64,000 bases of DNA, taken from contig CALMTC010000004.1 of NCBI GenBank assembly GCA_937872535.1, positions 1 to 64,000 of the forward strand. The letters run 5' to 3'. Shown here in pieces: positions 20,315 through 30,686 of the stretch (its first letter is position 1; every line of letters starts with the position of its first letter). Position numbers and translations under genes: made by a program. The stretch comes from an uncultured bacterium (GTDB lineage: Bacteria; Patescibacteriota; Gracilibacteria; Absconditabacterales; Absconditicoccaceae). The notes below the pieces were generated by a model. That model was not told the DNA's origin. It saw only the letters and a program-made list of their open reading frames with translations, and made no database searches.

Positions 20315-23300
20315 TTACAGTCTTCAGATTTCAAGTTTTTTAAGAGGTTGTTTGTTTTTTATTTTATTTTTTGCTCTGACAAAGAGAGCTGCTTTGATGA
20401 TTTTTCTGACTGTTTTGATTTCATCGATGAGGTCTTGGTTGATGTAGTGAAGAGAGTAATGTGGAAGATAGCCTAGATGAAGACTTTCGTTTTTTGGATG
20501 GAGTTTGAATTTCTGGATTTTTTGGTGCAGATGTTCAGAGATGAATGGTGCAAACGAACCACATGCTGCTAGAAAATCAGAAAATACTCCAAAAAGTGTG
20601 TGATATGCAGATTGTTTATCGAGATCAAAGCCGGCAGATCGGAATCTTCTTCTTGATCTTCTGAGGTATCGATTTGTCAGCTTTTCTATGAATTCTAAGA
20701 GTGTTTTAGTGGCTGTATCTATAGCATATTTGTTCATAGCTGTTTCGAGATTCATGAGCGTACTATGAAGTTCAGCTTTGATTCGTCTATCAAGTTCATT
20801 GCTTATTTGATAGGTAGGAATCTCAATTATTTCTGTATTTTGAAAATTTGATCGATTGTGTTCTTCTTGGTAGAAATGAGTTCGTAGTGGGCTCAAAGAT
20901 TGTTGATGTCATACCAGAATAATATTTTTTCATGGATTTTCAGCGATGATTTTTTCAATTCGATCATTATTTGCTGATTCTCGTAGGCTTTTTTCTGTGA
21001 TGATATCAACTTTTTTTCCAGAGTATTTTTCCAAAACATTTTGTACTGCTTCTGCTGTTTGCTGAGATCTGAGTAGATGAGATTGTACTATAATGTCAGG
21101 CTGGATTCTGATGACTTTTTCTTTGAACTCATCTGATTGGATAGATTCTTTCCCAGAGTCGGTGAGTGGAGCAGCTTCTTGCATGCTTTCAGCTTTGGCA
21201 TGTCTCATGAAAAAAAGTTTCGTACCTGAGTTTTTGTAGTTATCGACTGAAGCATATGTTTCAAAAAACTTGAACACATTTTCGAGAGGTATTGTGAAGT
21301 CTTTGAAGATTTGTTCTACTAGTTTGTCATTGAATTTCATTGGTTCAGCTCTGACGACTGGAGAGCTAAGCATGGCTAATCTAAACGCATCTCATCCGAA
21401 TTGTTCTATGAGAACTTTTGGGTCTGGATAGTTTTTTAGCTTTTTTGACATTTTTTTCCCATCGGCTGCCAAGACAAGACCGTTTACTACTACATTTTTG
21501 AAGGCATTTTCTTTTTTGATCGCATGGCCAACGATGTGAAGCGTTCTGAATCGGCCTCTTGTTTGGTCGAGTCACTCTGCGATGAAATCAGCTGGATATT
21601 CTAAGTCTCCTTTATCTTCACCTAGGAAGTGTGATTGTCAAAATGGCATTGCTCCTGATTCAAACCAGCAATCTAATACTTCTGGTATTCTTGTGTATTT
21701 TTGGTTATTTATCGTAAATCGGTATGAGTCAATGTATGGTTTGTGTAGATCTACTTCTGTTTTTCTACTATTGTCATAATAAAAAATTTTAATTTCTGCA
21801 TTTTTTGGATAGAAATTATATTTTTTAGTGTCGTAATCGAAGTTTTTTACTGCTTTTTGGATCAAAGTTAGGGGATCTGCATGACCTACTGTGACGATAG
21901 TTTTTCACTGAAATTTTTGATTTATCTCATGAAGATACTCTTCTGTTCTTTTGAATGTATCTTTTATTGATTCACCGTCTGAACTTATTGGTGTATCTGT
22001 TCGTTTGATTGTTTTGCAGTCTAGGTGCTGATCTTGGAGTGATGGAGTTATGAGATCAGTCAATCTCATGTCTACCCAGATGAAATCAGAGATTTGAAAT
22101 AATTTTTTCGTAGACTTGTCATTGATGTGATTTTGGAGAGAGTTTCAGCTTATTAGTTTCAGGTATTCTGTTTTTATAGAATCATATTCTTTTTCCAGAT
22201 TTTTAAATTCATCTTCTCAAAAAAGTTTTTTGAAGAGAGGAGTCATTGTTTGGAATGTTCTTGAGAGTGGGGAAAGTACGAATACTGATTCTTTTAGATT
22301 TTTACTGAAAAAATCGAGATGGTCGTTTGCTAGTTTTTCTGCTTGTGATAAACCTTCTTCGTTGAGATTTGCTTTACCTTGAAAATCAGCTCGATGATGG
22401 ACATTGTAGTCTGTTTTTCCGTGTCTGATAAGCATATTTTTCGTTAGATTGTTTGATCCTGTTTTGGTTCGTGAAAAAAGCTCGTCGAGAGATCCGATGA
22501 TGATTTTTTCTGGTAGTTCTTCAGTTGGATTATTATTGATAATTGACGCATTTGGATCAATAAAACGCTCCCAAACTGGAAGAGGTGCTCATCGGTATCT
22601 ATTTCTGGAAATATTTCGATCTGGTGCAGAATCTAATCCATTGATAAATCTAGTTTTGATGTTTTCTGGGACGAAGTGAATTTTTTCAGCTTCTGTAAGA
22701 GTATTGAACTGACTTTTCATGTCTTGTTCTTTTACAAATCGGCTCGTCATTGCTTTATAGATGAGTGGAGAATCACATCTTCGGCAATGTGGATAACTAT
22801 GAGAAATCTGTTCTTGTTTTACGATTTTATTTTCGTTTTTTAGTCTCTGAATAATTTCTTTATTGGTATCTAAAACTTTTTGACCTTCGTAGTCTGGGAC
22901 GAGAGATGTAAACTGACCATAGTCGTCAATTGGTATAAAAAGCCACTGAGAAGCAGTATCTTTTCCGAGATGCTGGGCTGAGACGCTAAAATCGTCCTCT
23001 CCAAAAGCTGGGGCTGTATGAACGATACCAGTTCCATCTGTTGTTGATACGAAATCTCATCATAAAACCTTGAAAAAATCTGCTTGGTGGTCGACTGCAA
23101 ATGGAGCATTTTTGATGTATGGGAAAAGTGGCTGATAATTTAATCATAACAGTTCTTTTCCATTGAGAAGATAAACGATCGTGTATTCTTCTTTTACTTT
23201 GAAATAATTTTTTATGAGATCTTGAGCAAGAATGAAATATTCATCAGCTTGATGATCAAAAATAATGGCATACGAAATATCTTTCCCAACGGTGAGAAAC

Positions 23301-24430
23301 ATATTACTTGGTAGTGTTCGAGGTGTTGTGGTTCGAGCCAGAAATGAAATTTTTTTATTTCCTAGTGTTTGAGAATTTTGTTTGAAAGTATTTTCTACTC
23401 TTACGATATCAACAAAACTTTTTGTAAGTTCCTGTTCATCGTCTATAATATTGCCATCAATATTTACCTGAAATCAAAATTTATTTTCTGATGATTCAAT
23501 ACTGATTCGCTTTAGTTCTTCGTGTTTTTCTGGCTCTTGAATTGCAGGTTCACCGTCGATTGTGATGTCGAAATAATTTATGTGATATAGTTTTCCAAAA
23601 TGAATAATTTTCATCGATCCGATATGTTTTTCTTGAGTAACAGCTGTACCGATTTCTTCTTTTATTTCTCTGTGAAGAGCTTGATTTAGTGTTTCTCCTT
23701 TTTCTACTTTACCTCCTGGGAAAACTCGCATTTGTTCTTTTTGGTGGAAAATCATGCAGTATTGGCCCTTGAAATTTTTTATGACTCCAGCAACAATCTC
23801 TGTAGCATTGTTATCAAGTTCAAATTTGATGGTGAGAGCTGGATCATTTCTGTCAGCATAACCTTCTTGGATGTCACGATTTGAAAGTCAAGTAGCACAG
23901 CTTGGACAGTAACCTTGGACCTTGAAACTTTTATAGATGAGATTTTGATTGTACATCGATGAAAAAACATTGATGATTGATTCCATGAAATTCAAATCCA
24001 TCGTGAAATATGCGTTTTCAAAATCTACTCGTCTTCCAATATGATCAATAAATCGTTTTCGATTGTCATTGACTTGATTGACTGTGGTTCTGCAGGCTTC
24101 GACAAATTTTTCTGTACCGAGCTTTTCCTCTATATCTTTTTTTCACTTGATTCAGAGTTGTTTTTCTACGAAACTTTCTGCTGGCATACCGTGGCAGTCT
24201 CGTCATCGTTTTCTTTTTACCTGAAAACCTTTCATAGTCATGAATCTTGGTACGACATCTTTCAGAGCAGAAGAGAGAAGATGTCAAAAGTGCGGATCTC
24301 AAGAAGCAAATGGAGGTCCATCAAAAAATCTATATGGTCTGAGAGAGGATCTACTTGAGATTGATTTTTCGAATGAGTTGTCTTTCTCCCAGAGGTGAAG
24401 TACTTCTTCCATTAGTTGTTTTTGATCCAT
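20315..24430 (-). CDS. ileS: Isoleucyl-tRNA synthetase with embedded Nudix and two histidine-phosphatase domains
   Basis: 1371 residues, one open frame with UGA=Gly. The IleRS core is of the eukaryote-like type: HFGH at 47-50 (HIGH), GWDCHG at 75-80, [22 protein letters not shown] (CP1 editing, about 465), DWNISRNRYWG at 604-614, [11 protein letters not shown] (about 920), GKKMSKK (about 990, KMSKS), [14 protein letters not shown] at 1251-1264. Inserted: a Nudix domain (about 205-315) with a full Nudix box GKVEKGE...REIKEEIG; a PhoE/GpmB-type phosphatase (about 664-880) with RHG at 669-671 and GHAD; and a SixA-like phosphatase (about 1070-1195) with RHA at 1076-1078 and GHQQS. All catalytic residues are present. 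At least nine conserved Trp are CGA. Normal IleRS is 900-1050 residues. Confidence 0.95.
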
Positions 24431-24613
24431 AGTAGTTTTCTCAAAAAAGTAAAGGAGAATAGCAAACAATTATTTTTATCATAGTAGTGAAAAGTCGCTT
24501 CATTTCAACAGAAATCGGTGTATATTTATCAGATGGAAAATTTTGACAGGAGAAGTTTTTTTCGATAGAATAGTCTTGTTAGATATTTTATCTTTTTTCT
24601 TTGTGTATTCACA

Positions 24614-25285
24614 ATGAACAAGTCAATGAATAGATTTGATGACCAGGATTTTGATAGTATGTTGCATAGTTTTAATACGGCGGGCGGAGTTGGTGTAGAC
24701 GAAGCTTTGTGAGAGATTGATGAACGAGATCTTGCTCAGCAACAGTCAAAAATTGATGATGCAAAACAAGAATCGAAAAATAATGTACTGAAAAATTTTG
24801 AAGCAAATAGTCCTGAAGAATTTTTCTGGAAGCACTATTCTCAGAGTAAAAATGTAGCTGCCAGCTTAGATGCTATTGAGAAAGAAAAAATTTCTCTCCA
24901 AAAAGTAGAAGCTTTGGTAGAAAAAAATAATGTTGATGATCTTTATGAAATGGTCCAATCTTTCAGTTCTTATATTAAAATTTTGAGAGAACTTTCTCAT
25001 GGTGAGTTACCTACAGTGCCAACAAATTCTAAGGTGAAAAATTCTTTGAGAGATCAAAAAGCTATTGATCGTCTGGAATCAGCTTTTTTTGCTGAAGATT
25101 TTTTACCATCTCTTGGTATGGAAGAGAGAGTAGAAAGACTTACTGAAATTCATGATTTCTTATCTGATCTTTATAAAAGTCATAACTTTTCTAAGAATTA
25201 TTCGCTATGGTATGGAGAACTAGAAAATTCTCTCTATAATCTCAAAAAAGATTTTTCTGCTGTGGATTATTCAATTGCTGCATAG
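24614..25285 (+). CDS. Unknown soluble acidic protein
   Basis: 223 residues, ATG at 24614. Charged and mostly helical by composition (DERDLAQQQSKIDDAKQE, EKEKISLQKVEALVEKNN), without signal peptide or TM segment; coiled coil is likely between 35 and 110. UGA-Gly occurs once near residue 33. No family recognised. It is divergent from ileS and ends in a terminator. Confidence 0.7.
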
Positions 25286-25319
25286 TTATTTATTGCGGAT
25301 CTCATTTTTCTTACCTATA

Positions 25320-25357
25320 AAAAAACTCCTTGGCTCGGTGGCTGGGGAGTTTTTTTA
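25320..25357 (+). terminator. Rho-independent terminator
   Basis: AAAAACTCC and GGAGTTTTT flank a 16-base loop that itself has GC/GC pairing; T run follows. Confidence 0.75.
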
Positions 25358-25387
25358 TGTGTTTGGTAAATGTTTTTGCTTGACTAT

Positions 25388-25410
25388 CCCTTCGACAGGC
25401 TCAGGGACCG
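25388..25410. repeat. REP family A copy
   Basis: CCCTTCGACAGG then CTCAGGGACCG, between a terminator and the 3' end of ftsW. Confidence 0.85.
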
Positions 25411-25469
25411 AAAGAGCAGTGAGGGATTTTTTTACATTTACCAGAAAAAAATTTTTTAATAATTATTTT

Positions 25470-26582
25470 TTATGATTTGTAGATGATTTTATAGAGGAGG
25501 GAAAGTTGGATGAGATTGACTATGAGAGCGGTTCCTCAAAAGCTGATGAAGGGGAGTGTGAGACCGGTGTTTGGTAAAATTCTGAGATTGACGCCCATGT
25601 TGACGAAGGCTTGCATGATGATGAGTGAGATGATGGCGACTCAGAGCATTTTGTAGTAGTCGTCACGAACTTTGTGGAGCTCGGAGAGGAAGAAAAATGC
25701 TAATCATAGGTAAAGTGCTAAGAGGACGGCATCTCCAAAAAATCATATTTCTTCTGAGAAGGCTGCGAAGATAAAATCACTCTGTGCTTCTGGAATGAAT
25801 CAGAATTTTTGTAATCATTTTCCATAACCTTTTCCTGTAAATCAGCCACCTCCTATGGAAATGAGAGCTTGTTGAGTTTGCCATCAAATTCATCTATTAT
25901 TTGGATCGATAGTCGTATCCAGGAAGTAACCAAGTCTATTTCTGATGTATGAAAACTGGCTTCATACCAATAAACCTATTAGCAATCAACCTCAAAGAAT
26001 TGCTCCGATAATTTTAGCTCTGACTCAAGCATATCGAGCCATTACAAGAGCTACTAATCAGAGAACAAGTACTGTTCATAAATCAGGGATGAAGAGAAAA
26101 ATTCCTAAAATGAGTCCGTTGATAATGAAAAATGAGGTGAAAAAGTTTTTGGTTTCAAGGCTTTTCTTTTTCCTCAGCAACCAACTGGAGAGAAATATAA
26201 CATAGCCGAGTTTAAAAAATTCTGAGGGCTGAACTGTTCAAATTGGTGGTACATAAAGCCATCATTTTGCTCCATTGAGAGATATGCCAATCTGAGGAAC
26301 AAAAACGAGGAGCTGAAATAAGAGGAATAGTATGAAAATCAGTACAATATTTTTTTCTTTTTTGAAAAAAGGTAGTGGGATCTTGTAGACTATGAGAGCT
26401 AAAACAATTGCTACTACAAGGTTTCTGAGTTGTCTGAAAAAGTAGAAATAGTTTGATGGCTCGGTATATTGTCAAAGCTCCACGAGTTTCAATGTTAATC
26501 AAAAAGATTCGTGGATACTTACGCTGTAAATGGCTAGTATTCAAAATAAAATCAGTATCGCTCCTGTTGCTAAAATTGGCAT
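25470..26582 (-). CDS. ftsW: SEDS peptidoglycan polymerase FtsW/RodA
   Basis: 370 residues with about ten TM helices. SEDS signatures: SLNGAKGWLYVPPIG, QPSEFFKL, GKGYGKGLQKFGFIPEAQSD, FIFAAFSEEIGFFG and, near the C terminus, NMGVNLRILPNTGLTLPFISFGG (split). The catalytic Asp is in the EAQSDFIF loop. It polymerises lipid II glycan strands with a class B PBP at the division site. FtsW rather than RodA is suggested by SDFIFA and the neighbouring division genes. UGA-Gly is very frequent. Confidence 0.92.
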
Positions 26583-26805
26583 ATTTTTTCTTTGCAATTT
26601 TTTAATAAAAAATTTTTAATCTGATGATTTTTTATTTTTTTTGAGCTGTGATGCAATAAGAGCTGAATTTTTGACAAAAAGGCGAATCTGACTAAACTGA
26701 ATTCGAACACATTGAATAGAGATATGTGATTAATCGTGTCTCTAATATGAAAAAATTTAGATGGGTTAGCAGTTTCCAGAAAATTTAATTTTTAAAAAAA
26801 TAGAG

Positions 26806-27522
26806 ATGTTTGATATTAAAAAACAACCAAAGAGAGTGATGCTAAAATTGTCTGGAGAAGCACTGAAAGGAGCGGGAGAGTATGGTTTTGATATAGATTT
26901 TTTGGATCAGTTGGCGAAAAAAATTGTTTCGTTAACGAAGAGAGGAATTGAGATAGTGGTGATTTTGGGGTGAGGGAACATTTTTAGAGGAGTGTCGGGG
27001 GCGTCGAAGTGAATGGATAGAGCGACGGGAGATTATGTTGGGATGCTGGCGACGGTGATGAATGGTATCGCACTTGGTGAGGCTTTGGAGAGAAATGGTC
27101 AACCCGTTAGTGTGCTTTCTTCACTCGAAATGCCAAAAGTAGCAGAACTTTTTGTCAGAAAAAAAGCACTTTCCTACTTGGAAGATAAAAAGGTCGTGAT
27201 CTCGGTAGCTGGTACGGGAAACCCGTTTTTTACGACTGATACTTCTGCGGTGCAAAAGGCTCTGGAGCTTAACTGTGAGTATATCGTCAAGGGGACTAAG
27301 GTCGATGGAGTCTATGATTCTGATCCGATGAAAAATCCAAATGCTGTGAGATTTGACTCGATTGCTGTGGAGGAGGCTCTGAAAATGGGCTTGAATATTA
27401 TGGATCATAGTGCTATTGCTATGGCGATGGATAATAAGTTACCGCTTTATGTTTGTAGAATTGGTGATATTGATCAAATAGGGACAGAGACTATGAGGGG
27501 AACTCATATTTTTGTGGATTAA
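26806..27522 (+). CDS. pyrH: UMP kinase
   Basis: 238 residues. UMP to UDP, hexameric amino-acid-kinase fold. Motifs: VMLKLSGEALKG at 12-23, VVILGGGNIFRG, ATVMNGIALGEAL, VAGTGNPFFTTDT and KGTKVDGVYDSDP. Only two or three Gly codons are UGA. ATG at 26806 follows a purine-rich AGAG. Gap 26583-26805 upstream is AT-rich and shows nothing else certain. Confidence 0.95.
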
Positions 27523-27569
27523 ATTTTTCGTCTGATAAAAAATATTTTTCATTCTGGAAACTGATGTAC

Positions 27570-27625
27570 AACAAGGGGTTGCAACCCCTTGTTCTATAGA
27601 GACGCAATTTATTACGTCTACACTT
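27570..27625. repeat. Perfect 24-bp palindrome plus GACGCAA..CGTC repeat
   Basis: AACAAGGGGTTG and its exact complement CAACCCCTTGTT form one palindrome at 27570-27593, followed by TAGAGACGCAATTTATTACGTC with a second small dyad. This pairing resembles interspersed repeats seen in several bacterial phyla (from memory). It follows pyrH and may also stop transcription, although there is no T run. Confidence 0.7.
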
Positions 27626-27897
27626 TTTGCCCTGCATGTAGATGATAAAAAAATTATTTTCCCTGTTTTTTGCTCTTAATGTATTGTTCTTCTCGTTTTT
27701 CGAGATCGAAAGAGATCTGATTTCACTTTATTTCTGGAGATTTGGTGTTTTGCTGAAAACTGGAGAAAGCACGAGACATTTCATTCATTCAGAGTTTGAA
27801 AAAATCGAGAGTGTTTGCTATTTCTCATGAATATTTTTTATTGCTGGAATTTTCCATTCATTTTTTTATCAGGATAAAAATATTTTTTATTATTTTT

Positions 27898-28341
27898 TTA
27901 TCAAGAAACGCTTATTCTGATTGTTCTGACTAAAAATATTTTCATCTGACCACCAACTTGATATTTTTGTTTGATCATGAAGAGAGCTGTTTTTACATCG
28001 GGTACTCAAACGGTGTCTGGTAAAATTATCCCGCTTTTGGAGCCATCGAGGCTTTCTACGAAAATGCCGTACTCTTTCATTGATGTGTTGAGGATTTTTT
28101 GTGTATCTGATTCTTCATGAAAATCGCTTACGATGTCGCAGATAATTCTTTTAGGGTTTTTCAATGGTAGTACTACTGAATTGTAGAGAGTTTCTATAAG
28201 TTGAGATGCTGGGCGGTCTGTTTCTAGTAGTCCTTGGGAGCTGAGAAGATTATTTTTTTCATCAAATACTGAAAGGAAAAGGCCTTTCGTTTCTTCTGGT
28301 TTTATTTTATCAAAGAGTTTTTTTTTGAGGAGTTCAAACAT
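27898..28341 (-). CDS. AMMECR1-like domain protein
   Basis: 147 residues. GLFLSVFDEKNNLLSSQGLL, ICDIVSDF, EYGIFVESLDGSKSGIILPD and VKTALFMIKQKYQV follow the order of the AMMECR1 domain (a small cytosolic fold of unknown activity), but the RGCIG signature is not obvious, so the assignment is tentative. UGA-Gly occurs after ILPDTV and as the last codon before TAA. Confidence 0.5.
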
Positions 28342-28402
28342 GAAAATGCAGAATAATAAATTTTTTTCTTCTTATTGTTTTGATTTTCTAATTCAATTGA
28401 AA

Positions 28403-28436
28403 AAAATCTATCAGCGTTACTGATAGATTTTATTTT
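28403..28436. terminator. Terminator hairpin
   Basis: AAATCTATCAG and CTGATAGATTT with a five-base loop; A and T runs on both sides. It overlaps the 3' end of the small Lys-rich ORF. Confidence 0.7.
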
Positions 28437-28578
28437 TTCTTTTCGTTACTTTTACTTTTTTTTGTTTTTTATTTTTTTGTTTTTTTAGCATTTCTGCATA
28501 TTCTTTGATTGTCATATCTTTTGATATGTCATCAGGTTCTTTTAGAAGACCTATTTTCTTTAATGTTTTTCTGTCCAT
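28417..28578 (-). CDS. Small lysine-rich protein, hypothetical
   Basis: 53 residues, ATG at 28578. Begins MDRKTLKKIGLLKEPDDISK, then a helix (MTIKEYAEMLKKQ) and a Lys-rich tail. The stop codon lies in the loop of the terminator hairpin at 28403-28431. Too short to classify; could bind nucleic acid. Confidence 0.5.
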   Translation of the reverse strand: MDRKTLKKIGLLKEPDDISKDMTIKEYAEMLKKQKNKKQKKVKVTKRKNKIYQ

Positions 28579-28649
28579 GTAATTTTTTTATTTTCTTGAT
28601 TTTAGTAGTTTTTTTGAGAAAGTCAATCTTAATTTCTATAGATTATATA

Positions 28650-28850
28650 AAAAAAATCCGCAGTCGGAATACCGATGCGGTAAGACACCTAGTTTGGAAC
28701 AGTGATGAACCAAATGACCCAAGCATCTCATTTTATATGCTCGACCTTCTGTGTAGATGGTCTTAAGCAAGTTTTAAAGAGTAAATAACTCTTAACACTT
28801 GACCCTTTAGTGGTTTTTGTTGGTGAAGCCTACTGTTGAGTTTCTGTGTT
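28650..28850 (-). ncRNA. Free-standing structured RNA, about 200 nt, unassigned
   Basis: Minus-strand transcript bounded by a promoter (TTGTAG at 28884-28879, 16 bases, TATACT at 28862-28857) and a terminator (CCGCATCGG, tatt, CCGACTGCGG, then eight T). Internal stems in RNA sense: CAAGT...AAGAGT/ACTCTT...ACTTG nested near 28780; GACC/GGTC; AGCAT/ATGCT; TTTGG/CCAAA. No ORF on either strand. No match to RNase P, tmRNA or SRP seen. Confidence 0.65.
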
Positions 28851-28889
28851 GTCTATAGTATATGACTTTTTTTGATAACTACAAATCAG

Positions 28890-29199
28890 GAACAACCATT
28901 TTTTTTAAATTTCTTTTAAATTACTGACATTTTCTTGTAATTATTTATGATAAATGTTTTTGTTCTGGTTTTTTCTCAAAATTGATAACTATGAGTTTGC
29001 AAGATGACTTTCCACACTTACTTTTTCACAAAATTATTGTTGTTTTTACATTTTTTCTTGTCACAAAGATCAAAACGATTTCTTCGATTTTTATCTTATC
29101 ATACAAAACCTTTTTTGGAAGCTAGTTTTTACTGATTGTTATCAAAACTTTATCCTGAATCTCTTCTGAAAAAAGTCAATGTAAGTTTTCAACAAACTT
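28890..29199. other. AT-rich intergenic stretch, no gene seen
   Basis: Between the small RNA promoter and the rsmH promoter. One 44-codon + ORF from 28991 has no homology I recognise and no ribosome-binding site. A single TTTCCACAC is the only DnaA-box-like word, too little to call an origin. Confidence 0.5.
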
Positions 29200-29229
29200 T
29201 TGACATTGTTCATTGATTTCTTATATAGT
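29200..29229 (+). promoter_or_regulatory. Promoter of rsmH
   Basis: TTGACA, 18 bases, TATAGT, about 40 bases upstream of the rsmH ATG. Confidence 0.65.
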
Positions 29230-29271
29230 TCGTAGACCTTCACCTTCTTATTCGATGATATACTTCTTAAA

Positions 29272-30180
29272 ATGCTCAGACATAAGCCTATTTTAGCTCC
29301 AGAGATTTATGAAGCCCTGTTGCCTTGAATGAAAAAGATCGTGGACGGTACATTTGGACATGGTGGTCACACAGAATTTATTCTGTCTCATCGCGAGAAA
29401 ATGAGTCCTGTCGGAGTAGCCAGAAATAAAATTTTTGATGAAACGAATATTATTGCTTTTGATCGTGATTTGAATGTAGCTTCAAAGTGATTAGAGTTTA
29501 CAAGTTCGTATAAAGATAAGATTACTTTTGTTCACCAAAGCTATGCCGAGATTGAAAAAGTCTTGGAAGAGCTGGGAGTGGGGGAGGTAGATTTTATTCT
29601 CCTGGACTTGGGTGCTAATATGGAACATTTCAAAGATGGAGAACGCTGATTTTCTATCAAGACAAGTGGCCCGCTCGATATGAGATTTGATCAAAATCAG
29701 TCTATGACTGCTGCTGATTATCTCAATAAAATTCCGTTGATGACGATCAAAAATGATTTGATGCAGTATGGTGACTTTAGTGAAAAAAAATCTCTTTGGA
29801 TGGCTGAAAGTATTGTTACTCAGAGGAAGAAAAAACTTTTTTCTACGACTGGTGAGCTTTCAGAATTTCTCTTTGGGATTCACTGCAATGCTAAAGTGCA
29901 AGCTGTTATCTTTCAGGTCATCAGAATTGCTGTCAATAAAGAACTAGAACAAGTTGAAAAGTTTTTGGCTGTGTTGCCAAAAGTTCTCGCTCCTCATGGG
30001 AGATGTGCTATTTTGACTTTTCATAGTATCGAAGATAGAATAGTGAAAAATGCTTTCAAAATGCTAGCTGAAGAACAAAACTGGAAGCTCATTACCAAAA
30101 AAGTGATCAAACCTAGTTATCAAGAAACTCAAAAAAATTCAGCTGCTAAGCCAGCTAAACTCAGAATAATAGAACGCTAA
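29272..30180 (+). CDS. rsmH: 16S rRNA m4C1402 methyltransferase RsmH (MraW)
   Basis: 302 residues. SAM motif VDGTFGHGGHTE near residue 24, FDRDLN, LLDLGANMEHFKDGERGFS, GPLDMRFD, FQVIRIAVNKEL and LTFHSIEDRIVK. It methylates C1402 in the ribosomal P site. In most bacteria rsmH opens the division/cell-wall cluster; here it is followed by an FtsL-like gene in the same direction, keeping part of that order. Confidence 0.95.
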
Positions 30181-30195
30181 AAAAATATTTCCCTT

Positions 30196-30218
30196 CCCTT
30201 CGACAAGCTCAGGGACCG
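30196..30218. repeat. REP family A copy
   Basis: CCCTTCGACAAG then CTCAGGGACCG, 15 bases after rsmH stop. Confidence 0.85.
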
Positions 30219-30308
30219 AAGTTATCTTTTTATTTCTTTACCTCCGGAATGAAGCAGCTTTTTATAAGGACTTTGTTTTCTGAAAAGTACCTCGAGATAA
30301 AAAGCAAG

Positions 30309-30617
30309 ATGAATAGAAGTCACAAGACTATCGACTTGATGAAGCGATGAGTTTTGGGACTTGGTTTTTTGATGAGTTTTGGAATCTATGTTTTTTATGT
30401 GAATGCTGCTTCTACCAAGGGATATTATCTCAGAAAGGAATCTAAAAAACTCGAAAAAATTGAGTTTGATAGAAATATTCTTACTTTGGATGTCGTGCAG
30501 GCAGAAAAACAACTTCGAGATAGTATCCAGTCTTCTCCTAGAAAAACTGAATTTGAACAAATTAATACTAATATTGTTTTTGTTCCTGTTACTCAAAAAC
30601 TTTCTTTGAATCAATAA
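30309..30617 (+). CDS. FtsL-like small bitopic protein
   Basis: 102 residues: short basic N terminus, one TM helix (about 16-36, GVLGLGFLMSFGIYVFYV), then a helical segment with heptad-like KESKKLEKIEFDRNILTLDVVQ. Position directly after rsmH and the topology fit FtsL, whose sequence is always poorly conserved. Call is by context. Confidence 0.5.
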
Positions 30618-30630
30618 TTTCTGACTAGAT

Positions 30631-30665
30631 GATGAAGCTTCACTGTTGTGATCTTCATTTTTTTA
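30631..30665 (+). terminator. Terminator after the FtsL-like gene
   Basis: GATGAAG and CTTCATT pair around a loop with CAC/GTG pairing; seven T follow. Confidence 0.65.
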
Positions 30666-30686
30666 ACCAGAAAAAGAATTTTTTTA

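Noticed and set aside
21373-23755. Separate Nudix and phosphatase genes inside the ileS region
   Set aside because: They look like separate ORFs only under the normal code; with UGA=Gly they are in the same frame as the IleRS core, without stops.
27642-28146. Hydrophobic + ORF
   Set aside because: It runs deep into the antisense of the AMMECR1-like gene and has no ribosome-binding site.
28960-29199. Replication origin
   Set aside because: Only one weak DnaA-box-like word and no dnaA or dnaN nearby.
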